A DNA stretch of 64,000 nucleotides, from positions 310,001 to 374,000 of the forward strand of contig JACATO010001658.1 of NCBI GenBank assembly GCA_018389105.1, written 5' to 3'. This document shows positions 50,101 to 61,248 of this stretch, piece after piece (the first letter of the stretch is position 1; every line of letters begins with the position of its first letter). The position numbers and the translations under genes are program-made. This DNA is from Nautilus pompilius (Eukaryota; Mollusca; Cephalopoda; Nautilida; Nautilidae). Below the pieces are notes generated by a model that had not been told where the DNA came from, made no database searches, and saw only the letters and a list, made by a program, of their open reading frames with translations.

Positions 50101-52163
50101 ACGACTGTCTTCAATCTGCTTCAGAAGGTGATACACATTCCGCAAAATATGTCGAATAGCTTTGATAGTTTTTTTTTTTTTATTTCCTTTCTCAGTTAAC
50201 TCAAAAATTTTAACGAAAGATAAAATCCGAAACCTGAAGTCTGAATGATAAACAAATAGCAGTGAGCAAAACTAGCTGGCCTCCTTGTAGGCAAAATTGA
50301 AACAATTTTAAAAAAAAATATTTTGCTTTAATAAAGAAGAGAGGCATTTTAAGAATTAGATTTCTGTTTTATAAATTTACAAACACTGCTGTTTCTCCCT
50401 CTCCCAAAACCAAGGCACCCCCCCAGTTAGGATATTATTAAATAATAAATTAACTAAATTTTATTGTTTTCTTGAGCTATTTCAACTTTCATTTCAAGGA
50501 AACAGAAAACTGTCATGGCTTATGCAAGGATTCAACATAGTCTATAGTTATGGCCCCAAGTATTTCTTATTTCTAATTGACAATAACTGAAAGAATTTGT
50601 GACTCCACACAATAAATGCCAATCTCTCCTCTTCATCCTAAGCACACAATGCTGAAAAAGCAACTGATAAATAAAAAATTAAAAAAAAAAACAACAATAA
50701 AAGAATAGCTGTTTTTATCAAGTATAAAATCTATGGTGAGACCTGGCTGAAAAATGAATTGCTCAAAGAACAAAATCACAAACCTAAGTTCATATGACCC
50801 CTTTTTCTCCTTTAAAAGTAAATGTGGTTTTGTGACTAACTTTTTTTCCCTTACTAAACAAAATGCTGCAAAAAAAATGGAAGGAGGATGGAGTTTAGCA
50901 GGAGGCTTTGGGAGGTGGGGGGGGGGATATCTTGTATCAGTAAGCCTGATTCTGATTGCTGTTTATTGTAATGGGCCATTCCCAATTTGGGGGCCCCAGT
51001 TCTCGACCCAAGGGAGACCGGGGAGTACTCTTCATCCTCCATGCTACATAGAAACAAACCTACCAAAAATCCATGCCAGAACTCGAATGTTTCTAGATGC
51101 TGGCCACCATTGCTCTGTGATTTTTTTCCAACTGCTCAGAAATCAGCCTCCAAAACTTGTTAAGGTCTGCTCTTTATTGGAGTTTGGCTTCAGACATATC
51201 CATTAGACTGAGAAGCTTGTACACCGTTTAGTAAACTGGCCCCACCCACCTAGTTCCCATCCCTTGAAAAGAAAAAGGAAGGAAAGAAACAACATTGGAG
51301 AATAAGTCTCGCTTAAGTGGAAGCTCATAACCAAAACGCCATTTTTCTCATTAAAGACCGAGAGTTCTAAAAGGTTTGAGACTCTCTCCATAAGAAATCA
51401 AGACAACAGACTTTGTTCTGAACATTACAAAATATAATTACCTTTAATTTGGGAAATCCCCCCCCCACCACCACAGATTATCTCCTCTTGGCATGCGTCA
51501 AAAAATGAAGCCACTACCAAAAAGAGTATCTATCATAAGAAAAAAACAGCAGTAATAGAAGTTGGAACAGTATGCACTTTTTCTTAATTTCAGTTTCTTT
51601 CTATTGTTTTTTTTTATTTTAAAAAAAATTTGGCTTAAGCGACGCCATGTCTTCCCTAACCCTGCCTCCCATTAAAACAAATAACAAACAAACAAAAACA
51701 TAACAATAATAGTATCTTCTGGCATTGCGAGTGTCTTCTAATATCACTCGCATTTTTATTCTTCTTCTTATTATTATTATTATCATCATCATCATAGCTC
51801 TCTTGAATTTCAGTTGACAATTTATTAAATTATCATGGCCCATGCTAAAAAAATGAAAAAAAAAAAAGCAAGTTTTATCTGGAAACTATACATATCACAT
51901 GTATAATCTTCCTAAAATTAGCATCTGATTTGGTATCTGCTAATAGAAAAGAAAAATCTAAACATATTAAACAACAAAACTTATGAGATTCAGATAAGAA
52001 AGATGCCAACTTGGGAAAATGCAGTCACTTCATCTTCAATGTATGGGAAAGTAGGAAAACAAAAATACAATGATTTTGTTAAAGTAATAAATGCAAGTGC
52101 ATCTGATAGAATTAGAACATTAGGAATGGCCCCTAAGAATGAACATCAGCAATAGTTCTAAAT

Positions 52164-52167
<4 letters not shown>

Positions 52168-52204
<37 letters not shown>
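52168..52204. repeat. (GA)n microsatellite
   Basis: About 18 uninterrupted GA dinucleotides, followed 14 bases later by a long poly-T tract (about 52219-52238). Confidence 0.95.
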
Positions 52205-52207
<3 letters not shown>

Positions 52208-53486
52208 TGCTTTTATCATTTTTTTTTTTTTTTTTTTTGTTTATTTGCTAAATGTATGCAAGCATACTGTAAAGAACAGATAACTCTAGCCTGTCACTGA
52301 ACTGGATGTGTGCCTTACAATTATTGTGTCTGTGCTCAAATAATTAAAGCGCAGCCAGACCTGAGGTTTAAATAAATACTGTCAACCAAAACAAACAAAC
52401 AATTTATTTTCTCTTCCCTTGCTTGCCTTGCTCAGTTTAACGTTTACTTTCTGGTCACCGTAATGTGGTGGTGGTGGCCATTGAAATGGGTAGGAAACTT
52501 TAAGAAAAAAAAAAGAGAAAAAAGAAAAGAAGAGAAAAAAATTCACTGACCAAACAAACAAAAAAAAAAAAAAAAACAAAAAACAAGAGAAACAATGCAC
52601 AAAATATATCTGTCATTTGATCTGTCAGATATATTATTATTATTCTAAATAAACACACATTCATATATATATATTTTTATGGGGTTTTTTTTTTTGCTTT
52701 TTTTTGGCCAATAATCAAGTTTACATCAGACTTGCATTCTGATAATGAGTTACATCCCTTTAAAGTCACTCTCAAAAAAGGGAAATCAAAATGTGTGAAT
52801 AGACTGGTGATGGTTGAGGAAACCAGTGATGAGGATGAAGCAAGTCACTGTGGAGACATGGCAGATGATGCATTGCGGAGAACGGCGGCGGACATTATTC
52901 CGTGAACATTATTTAAAGATCACAAAATAGTGATGTTGCTATTTCATGCAGTTATGTACAAATGCTCAAGAGTCACATCACATTTTTTTTTTTTTAAAAA
53001 TTTACAGCAAACAGCTGATACTTTTCTTCCTTCAGGTTTTATATCAGTAATAACAATAGTTTGTGATCATTCTAAAATGTTTTAAGAGTGATAAAAAAAA
53101 AAAACATGGTAAAATTTTATACGAGGATGGACTTGATTTCTTGAACTGTGGACTTCCCAGCTTCATCTAAACAATGTCATTGTCTTCTCTTTTTTTTTTT
53201 TTTAACTAATGATGCCAACATCATACAAAAATATGAAACTTTTCGTTCTCTTGTCTGTCTGTCTGTCTGTCCATTAAGCCGCCAGCTGCTGAACAAAGAG
53301 TTGTCCCAACGGAGGTGGCTTGTTTGTCAATGCTTGGCCGGAGTGGTGTTAAGCTCCCTTGTGGGTGAACGTCAGCAGCTTGCAGATTTATGCGCAAGCT
53401 TCTTGTGTTCTTAGCTGTGACTTCCAGAGACAGGAGACCACTATTATGCTACAGGAATTGAATGGGAAAAGAAAGCAAGCCCTTCC

Positions 53487-53754
53487 CTACGTTGTTAACG
53501 GCGAGCTGGAACTAGGCACTGGTGGCGGTGAGGCTCCAGATTCCATTTTTATGTCGGGAATTATTTTTTGCTGTTCGTGAACATCGTCGCTTTGAGTGGA
53601 CAGGGCAGGGCTTTCTAAATTACAGTCACTTTCATTGACAGAGTCTGCCGTAGCTATGCTGTCGCTCATCACATCATCATGGCCGTCCTCTCCATCAGTA
53701 TTGCTGGCTGCTCCGTCGTCACCAGTTAGAAATCTAATGCACTTTTTCTTCCTC
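53487..53754 (-). CDS. TCF/LEF: TCF/LEF transcription factor, last coding exon (C-clamp half and C-terminal tail)
   Basis: TCF/LEF proteins bind Wnt-response elements through an HMG box and recruit beta-catenin; E-type isoforms add a DNA-binding C-clamp. Seen: acceptor TTTAATTGCAG just beyond 53754. The first base completes a split codon (Arg if the family pattern holds), then RKKKCIRFLTGDDG follows, the second half of the C-clamp with its last Cys (family: CRRKKKCxRYIxGE). The rest is an acidic, Ser-rich tail (DGEDGHDDVMSDSIATADS...) with a DIKMESG stretch and a final PPPVPSSSSPLTT before TAG at 53487-53489: 88 whole codons plus one base. No CtBP-type PLSLS motif is seen. The first C-clamp half and HMG box must lie more than 10 kb upstream, outside this window or unrecognised in it. 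Confidence 0.88.
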
Positions 53755-54799
53755 CTGCAATTAAAGAAACAGTAGTTTAGTGGTCTTGCCCAACTCCATT
53801 AATCTCCATTTCAGATTGTTTTTTTTTTTAATATTAGTTTTCTTTTAGTCTGAACCATGGAGGCAGCAAATGCAAACCACAACGCCACCTCACTATAAGA
53901 AACAAACTAGGAACCGTAACTCACATTTGTTATAGCATTCAATCTACTAAAACAAACAAACGGAACAAACCCTGGAATGGCAGAATATATTCAGGACAGT
54001 ATCATTTATAACAAAATGGTGCTGTAATACAAACAAACTTTTTAAAACTCTATTATAAAGAAAAAAAAGGGGGGGCTCAACATGCCAGTGGCACAAACCC
54101 ATTTCACTGTCTTCCTTCTCTTGGCAGAGACGGACATTTGCTGATTGAACATACAGCTATATTTTTGACCAATCCTAATTTGTTCACTGTTTAATCATTC
54201 TTAAAAACAATGGAAATAACTTGGTGATAGTGATCATCTTTAACAACCACTTCTGATTAAATGATCTCAGGTAACAAGTATTTACATAAAAACCCCAGTC
54301 AACTATGCTTCTTTCAATGAAGCATCACCATCCAACCAAGTTTCTTTGTCATACCATTAACATACATCTATAAAGAACTGAAGCAGACAACAGTTTACAT
54401 CTGAAATGAAATAAAATAAATTTTTTTCCTCCTACAATAGCATCTTAACATTATTTAAAAAAAAACAAAAAAAAACAAACTCCAAGATAGTGCAATAGTG
54501 AGTCTGTATTCATGAAACAACTTGAGTGGGTGTACCATGAAGAGTTTGAAATGGAATAAAGCTGTCTGCTAAACCTAAGCTTTAATGGAACATAATGCAT
54601 GTGAAAGTAGCACCTGCTGGCTGATTAAACTGAGTCAGGTAAAGATGGTTTAAGCCGATTTATCCACCTGCATCCTCCCAGTTGCCCCTATATACAGCAG
54701 ATAAAGAAAATATGACAATATTAAACTGAGAGCAAATGACGAGAAAGAGCATTCCATTAGTCAGGTGCAAGGTTGTATCATGGATTCTGTTGTGTGTGT

Positions 54800-55010
54800 G
54801 TGTTTTAAAAGCTCCTTCCAGTTATGAAGGTACCTAGTTTCCACTGTCAGTGTGATGGTATAGCCCTGCCTGGCTGATGAGTTCGAACCACGGGCCCTAT
54901 CGATGTACCCAAAAGGAAACAACACAAATAGAAAGCGAACCAGCAGCTGAACTGAGTTGCTGCCAATAAATGTAGTCAAAGTCAGCGCTACTCGCAGTGG
55001 ATTGGAAAGT
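54800..55010 (-). repeat. tRNA-like SINE candidate
   Basis: Minus strand GTGGTTCGAACTCATC (plus-strand 54877-54892) closely matches the Pol III box B consensus GGTTCGANTCC. The surrounding block is GC-richer than the intron. Box A was not clearly located. Confidence 0.45.
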
Positions 55011-55439
55011 CCTCTGAATTGTACAAATCACCTGCCTAAGGTGTTCTAAAAACATCAGTTAGACAGTACATCTATGTGATGGGAATAGTTCGAAGCATCC
55101 ACCATCACCTGACTTAAATGTGCCGTAGTTTACTATACTGCTTGAAAAGTTCTAAGAATGCCCCCCCCAACCCCAGAAAAACAAATAAACAAAAACAGTA
55201 CAAACAAAACAAACTTGATATTTTGTAGTTTGATGCATAAAATATTATCCATAGAAATGGCTGAAGAGAAATGGAGAGATTTGTGCAAAATTAAATATTA
55301 CAGGTCTCATAAACTTGAACTGAAATGAAATTCAGGGGTCTTTCTGGAAATTGGGTAAAAACAACAACAAAACAGCCCTCCCCCCTTAACCTCCTCCTTA
55401 AAAAGATTCTAATTTTTAAATAGTTGAAGACACAAATAA

Positions 55440-55850
55440 TAGCAGCCAGTACACAGAGACTAAAGACTTGTACTGAAGATGAATGGCATCAAAAGATCAA
55501 ACAGTACTGAAGTATGGTGTACTGAAAGAGGGAACCCACACACAAAGTGGGCAGAAGAAATGCTTCAGGGATGGCACTGAACAACAACTTGAAGCAATGC
55601 AACGTTTATGTCAACTGCAAATGACAGATTGTGCTGGGATGCATCAGTTATGGAAACACCACCATATCAACTTAGAAAGGAAGAGAGAAGGCTGCAAACA
55701 AAGGCAGACCAAGCAGTCAATAACTGTAACCCCATTCCATGATTCAATCTATATGTGCAACCACTGTGATAAAGATTGTCACTCATGAATTGATCTTTAT
55801 AGCCACAACTGCATGCACAAGGCATCAGATACCATCAGCAGCAGCATCTT
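55440..55850 (+). pseudogene. LINE reverse-transcriptase C-terminal relic with Cys/His motif
   Basis: An open stretch of about 100 codons (55483-55788) ends YMCNHCDKDCHS followed by a stop, then IDLYSH in the same frame. This matches the C-terminal zinc-knuckle-like tail (YxCxxCxxxCxSxIGLxSH) seen behind many animal non-LTR reverse transcriptases. The preceding GVLKEGTHTQSGQKKCFRD resembles the GELxxGKRxxGxxKxRxKD block of the same tails. The reverse-transcriptase core is absent: a typical 5'-truncated, decayed copy. Confidence 0.7.
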
Positions 55851-58800
55851 TACTCATGAAGAACAGCAGCTAAAAGTACTGTCAACAGTTTTGACAGATT
55901 TTCTTCATGCTTAGATTTTTCTTACCAGAAAGTAATTTTGAAACATTCCAACAGAGAACAACAAAGTTTGAAATTTCCAAGTTCTTTTCAGTCCTGGACA
56001 AGAGAAACCTAAATTTGCATAACTTTCTGGGACTTAAAAACCCAGAGGAAATATTTAAATCTTTAGCTAGTGAATACATTAACTTTTCCTACAGCAGGTA
56101 TCTATGAAGACCTATTCTAGTTTTGTACAGTTGCTAGGATTGTGCTTTGGATGTAAGAAAAAAACATCTTCACTGATTTTACCAATGCTCTCCAAATGAA
56201 AATATTTATATGAACAAACATAATAAAGTGACTCCTTTCCTTCATATGCTCAATCAAGACAACAAAACCTTTAGCAACGGAATCTGCATGTGACATGTAA
56301 GACCACCACTTAAAATTAATGCCACAAATTCCAGTCAACAGAATTACTGGTCCTGTTTCTAAACTGATGAATGACACATCTTAATTGCTTCAGATAATCT
56401 ATACAAGTGGCTACTTCTGATTTCTTTTAAATAAACGCATTCAAAAAATTTGGGTTGTACATTCAATACTGTAACTCACTGGTCAACAGTTCTTTATAAA
56501 CAAGGTGTGTGTGACATAAAAAAAAAAGAAGGTATTGCTCCCTTTAAGATATGATATTCCACTCCTGTGAGTTTCCTTCCTTATTTACATTTAGATTTGT
56601 ATTTAAAAGCTTTGGTGTCCTTCAATAATTCCAAAAAGACATCATCACTTGAATAATTGCAGACACTTTCCAAAAACAAAATCACCTTATTTTTTGATAA
56701 AACCAATAAGTAATTTCAGATAACTTTCTCTATTGAAAATTAGCCAGTTCAAGCTACAGTAAGATAAACCATTGGTAGGCATGAATAAATGGAAGCTAAG
56801 CTCTGTAGTTAGAGTCTAAGTTGTGCTACAAGATAAACAATGATGTATGTGCGTGACTGAGACGTAACATAAAACAGTAAGGGATGGATTGAAGTACCTA
56901 GCAAAATATGGTCAGGTCAAAAGCTGGTAAGAGAGACAAAATTATGCTACAAATACATTAAGAAACAGAAAGATAATGAAAAGAAATAATGGTAGAAAAT
57001 AAGTGTAAAAAAGTCCGAAGAGAAAAAGAAAACAAAAACACATCAAACAAATAGATTTATCATGGAAGAGGAACTTAAATAAAGAAAAAAAAAAAAAAAG
57101 AGAGAAGCCAAACCAACCATAATAAAACCTTTATTTCTCCAAATTTCACCAAAATGGTAGAAATCAAGAATGGAACAACTAGATATAATGAGGAGGGTTA
57201 TGTCCAATGTGAACAGTCCTCAAATCTAGTGAGTAATAGTTTGATGTAAGAGCCATCCAACATGGTGGATGACATAACATAATGATAATAATTCATGCCG
57301 TACTATTTTTATTTCCTCATGTGTACTAAGTTTCAAAACCATTTTTTTTCTCCTTTTCCTAAGATGACTGGTGATTGTATCCTTAGGCAGACCAAATGTT
57401 GATATAATCATAAATCCATCAACTCATGATATTTACATCAGTTTCTTTACTCATGCAATAACAACATAACAAAAAGCTGCTAATGGACTTTATTCTTCAT
57501 TAAATTCTAAATGCTTCATAATGTAATTAATTAATGCTTTAAATGAGAACATGGTTAGACATTCAAAAAGCAAGCTGCTAGCACTGAACCAAGCTTAGTC
57601 AAAGTAGAGACTAGAAAACTTCCAGAATTGCATGATGCCAAGGCAGGCCAGACAATGCATCACAATTTAAAATTTTAATCTGACTGGAAATGTATAAGGT
57701 TATCAATGGCAATGAAACCAAAGATTTGAAGTCATTAGTGCAAAAATATGATTATGATAACGAGAATCTAAAATGAAGAAATATTGCAGAGATACAAAAA
57801 AAAAAAAAAGACATTCACATCATTGTATTTGTAACTAGATATTTTATATATTTATTTATTTATATTTTGAAAACTAAATGTACAAAATATGCGAAAAAAT
57901 ATATACTGGTAGCCATAATTGTAGATTCACTAATAAATTGTCATCAAGCAAATTCTTTTTCCCATCTGTATTGGTTTTCTAACAGTCACCTGCAATTATA
58001 GTGCTAAGTGTGTGTGAAATATGAAATACTGCATTGGCTAGTACAGAATTATGACACCAGATGTGCATATCCCTGCCAATTTATGGATTAAAAAAGAATA
58101 GTTAAAACAAGCAGGATGTCATATTCAAAAGCAAGAATTATTAGCAGTCATGAGAAACTTAAATGGTTCTGTTTGAAATAACAATCAAAACTTTGTTTTA
58201 AAAAATGTATGATTGGAAATGTCCTGAATTAATAATATCAGAAGCAAAGGAAAAATAATATGTAATCCTTTTGTCTGCATAAAATATTTAGATAAAAAAT
58301 AAGAGACTAATATTTCAACTAGCTATCTTGCAGTGGGAGCAGAATATTCTGTTCAATTTCATGATGAGCAGTATAAATCTTTGCTTTAATTTCTTGGATG
58401 CTATTACATTCTTGTTCAGATACCAGGGTCTGAGTCAATATTTTCATTCAAGTAGACATTAGATGCTTTTAAGCAGACTTCTTCTTTAATGAAAATAAAA
58501 CTAAAACATAGTTATTTGTTAGTAGGATTATAACTAATCTCCAGGTTTTGTATTGACTGCAACTAATTTGTTAACAAAAAAATTTAAAAAAAGGTTATAA
58601 ACTTACATTAATATATTTAAATTAGCAGATAAAGCTACAGCATAATTATTTGTAGTTGTTTTGCGTATTGTTTTAATCCTCCCACAACTGAAATATCTAA
58701 CTCATTACAGTTTTTAAAGGTGTATATAAACAGAGAGAAAACTAGGTATAAAATGCAAATAACATGTGTAAGAACGAAATGCTTCAAAGTCGTCATGTGT

Positions 58801-58999
58801 TGATAATGGTGCACTGTGATTGCTTGTCATGCAAAAATAAGTGCCACACCTGTAGAAAAACTATAAAAGTATAGGCGGTGATATCATTGCATTGTGGTAA
58901 ATGCTATGCATCCTGGGAAGGAGAATATCACATGACAAGCATTTAAAATCAAAGTCTTAGCTAATAAAGGCTGCTGCTACTACATGTGGCAGATTGCAT

Positions 59000-59905
59000 C
59001 TTGATTTTATGCTTTAGAAAGAGCTGTATGTATGCAAGACTCTAAGAAGGATAAGCAAACCTGCTACTGTTGATAAAAGACTGGTTGAGGAAGAAAGCTC
59101 ATACTCTCCAAAAGGGGATGTTAAGTACCTCAGGGTATGTTCTCTATGTGATAGACAAAGAGCCAGTAAAAATCTTGCAAATGATCTAGTTGCAAGTATG
59201 AGTGTTAATGTATAAAGAACAATAAAATACATATAACAAATTGGTCTCAGTGGATGTGTAGCTGCCTGAAAAAATTTTCTGAAGAAAGGCAACTAAACAG
59301 CTGGGCTGAAATTGGCAGTAGAAATGAAACAGTGGGATGATCAAAGCTGGAAAAAGGTGCTCTATACAGGTGAATCCAAGTTTGAACTGTTTTGGCAATA
59401 ACCAATGGCGGTTTGTTCAAAAGACCAGGAAGCATTAGGATCAATACAAGTGTGGGGCTTCATATCAGCCAGAGGTGTTTGAGATTTGCATAAAATTGAA
59501 GGTATACTGACTGCCAAAAGATACACAGTTTTCATCTCTCATTCCATTCCTTCAGAAAGGCATCTCATTTAGTAGGGATTCATCTTCCAACATTCCAACA
59601 TGACACTCCAAATCACACAGCCAATGTGCTGAAAAACTGTTTGGAACATAAAGGGTTGATGGAAAACTTTCAAAGATGTCTTGGCCTGCTGCACAAAGTC
59701 CTGATATGAATATTGTTGAGGCTATATGGAGTTATATGGCTACCGAGAAAGACAAACAGCAACCATAAACCTTGGATGACTTGCTGAAAGTGCTACAGGG
59801 TATTTGGAACATTCCAAAGTCATACATTGATAACCTGAATGGAAACATGAAAACAAGATGTCATGCTCTATATACAGTAGAGGGCTCACATACCAAATAC
59901 TAATG
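59000..59905 (+). pseudogene. Decayed Tc1-type transposase
   Basis: Broken plus-strand frames show Tc1 blocks in order: RRISKPATVDKRLVEEE near 59047 (HTH region), KKVLYTGESKFELFW near 59350 (the VLxxDESxFxLF motif with Asp changed to Gly), and SPDMNIVEAIWSYM near 59690 (xPDLNPIExxW) followed by LDDLLKVLQGIWNIP and a C-terminal TRCHALY near 59850. At least two frame changes and several stops occur, and the altered acidic motif adds to the evidence that it is dead. Confidence 0.75.
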
Positions 59906-60796
59906 CACTGTACAACACATTCATTTTGTTTTCATATATTTTCTGATTGTGCATGTATTATATATTACTCATTATTTGTGCATATCTTGTGTTTCCATAA
60001 TTATTTCCAATATTGCACATACACTTAATTGAAGTTTAATTATGTTAAAGAGGGAGTTAAGTATCACAAGACGGATGGAAAAATACAGGTCTCTAGCAAC
60101 ACCTGAAAGTGTACCGTCATGTCAGTAAAAGAGAAGCAATCTGTACAAAGCTGGCCTATGTGAAACAAAATGAAGTAATGACTGAACTAACTAATAAACC
60201 TATGATTTAACAATTATTTTCTGTAAAAATATCTTATAGTCCTCAAGACTGATGATGGTAACAGGGAAACATTGCCAAAATAAAGGTTATTTAGTTCACT
60301 TGCAAATAACATGGCGAGAGGAAATACTTTAATTAACTCTATACTCTCAGTAATTAATACATAAACAATAATTTTCTGATTAGAAAACATACACTGACAA
60401 TCTTAATTATGAATTTACTAATATCTCATGTATAATATTACTGCTTATAGCTGTGTGTTATGAACAAGTCTGTTAGAAAAATCATACAGGACAAAATGTA
60501 TTATACTAAAGTCATGTTGGAACTTTCATAACAAGACATTTTCACTGTTGAGAATACAAACATAGCCAGCAATCTATATATCTTGTAAGTTAAGTTCAAA
60601 GTAAGAGTACAAGGTAGAAAATTCAACTGGATTTCTTTGTAACACATGAAAAATCTCTGTACTGAGCAAAAGATGATAAATAAATGCTATGTAAAGAAAA
60701 AATTTTCATCCTGTGTAGGAAATAGGAAGTTTAACAAACAAAAAGTATTGAAAGATAAAGTTGAAGGAACAGCAAAGACATAACATGGTGTATATA

Positions 60797-61248
60797 CAGG
60801 GTATCCAAAAAAAATGTATACACACCAAATGCTTTCATACAAAAGCATTTTCTCTCTCAATGTTAACATGTTTAATTCAGATGATCACAGATGAAGGTAC
60901 CATGCAATGTAACAGCATACCTCTGACATCACATCTTTTGCATATGGGCATTTTTGGATAAACACTTTACCGGGAGGTGGATGAGATGAGTTTGCCATGC
61001 TCTCCAGATCTCTCAACACCAAATTATTTTTGGGTATGCTGAAGGACAAGATACATGCCACAAAATGTGCTGTTGCATGCCGCTCTGTTGTCAGATGCTA
61101 TAGCATTTGCGTGGATGCTGATGGTGGACATTTTGAAAACCTATTGCAACATATCATGTTTTAAAGAAAAAATTCTATCTAGCAATATGTCTTTGTTTAC
61201 TAGGTTATAGAAAAGAGTGTATACATCTTTTTTTTTTTGGATATCCTG
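60797..61248 (+). mobile_element. Internally deleted mariner-like element (452 bp)
   Basis: Seen: the left end CAGGGTATCCAAAAAAAATG (running to GTATAC at 60821) matches the inverse of the right end (61219-61248), with one substitution and a longer A tract. TA flanks both sides (60795-60796, 61249-61250). Inside are transposase tail pieces in broken frames: SPDLSTPNYFLG-like near 61004, then KDKIHATKC and DGGHFENLLQH near 61120-61155. The 5' two thirds of the transposase are missing. Confidence 0.8.

Larger units (their letters stand above)
41331..53486 (-). other. Possible very long 3' UTR / downstream region of TCF/LEF
   Basis: No coding exon on either strand and no recognisable transposon over about 12 kb, unlike flanking regions. 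Many A/T runs and simple repeats: (TA)n near 43170-43210, (ATT)n 44109-44148, (GA)n 52168-52204 and (TTA)n near 51768. Minus-strand AATAAA motifs occur near 52238 and 52403 (proximal candidates) and near 41333 (distal candidate). How far the transcript extends cannot be decided from sequence alone. The 150-codon plus-strand frame at 50754-51206 shows no protein character. Confidence 0.35.

Noticed and set aside
50754-51206. 150-codon plus-strand open frame
   Set aside because: Longest frame in the window, but low protein character, no splice or promoter context, and it lies antisense in the TCF/LEF downstream region.
55483-55788. 101-codon open frame as an intact gene
   Set aside because: It is the decayed tail of a non-LTR reverse transcriptase with a premature stop inside the Cys/His motif.
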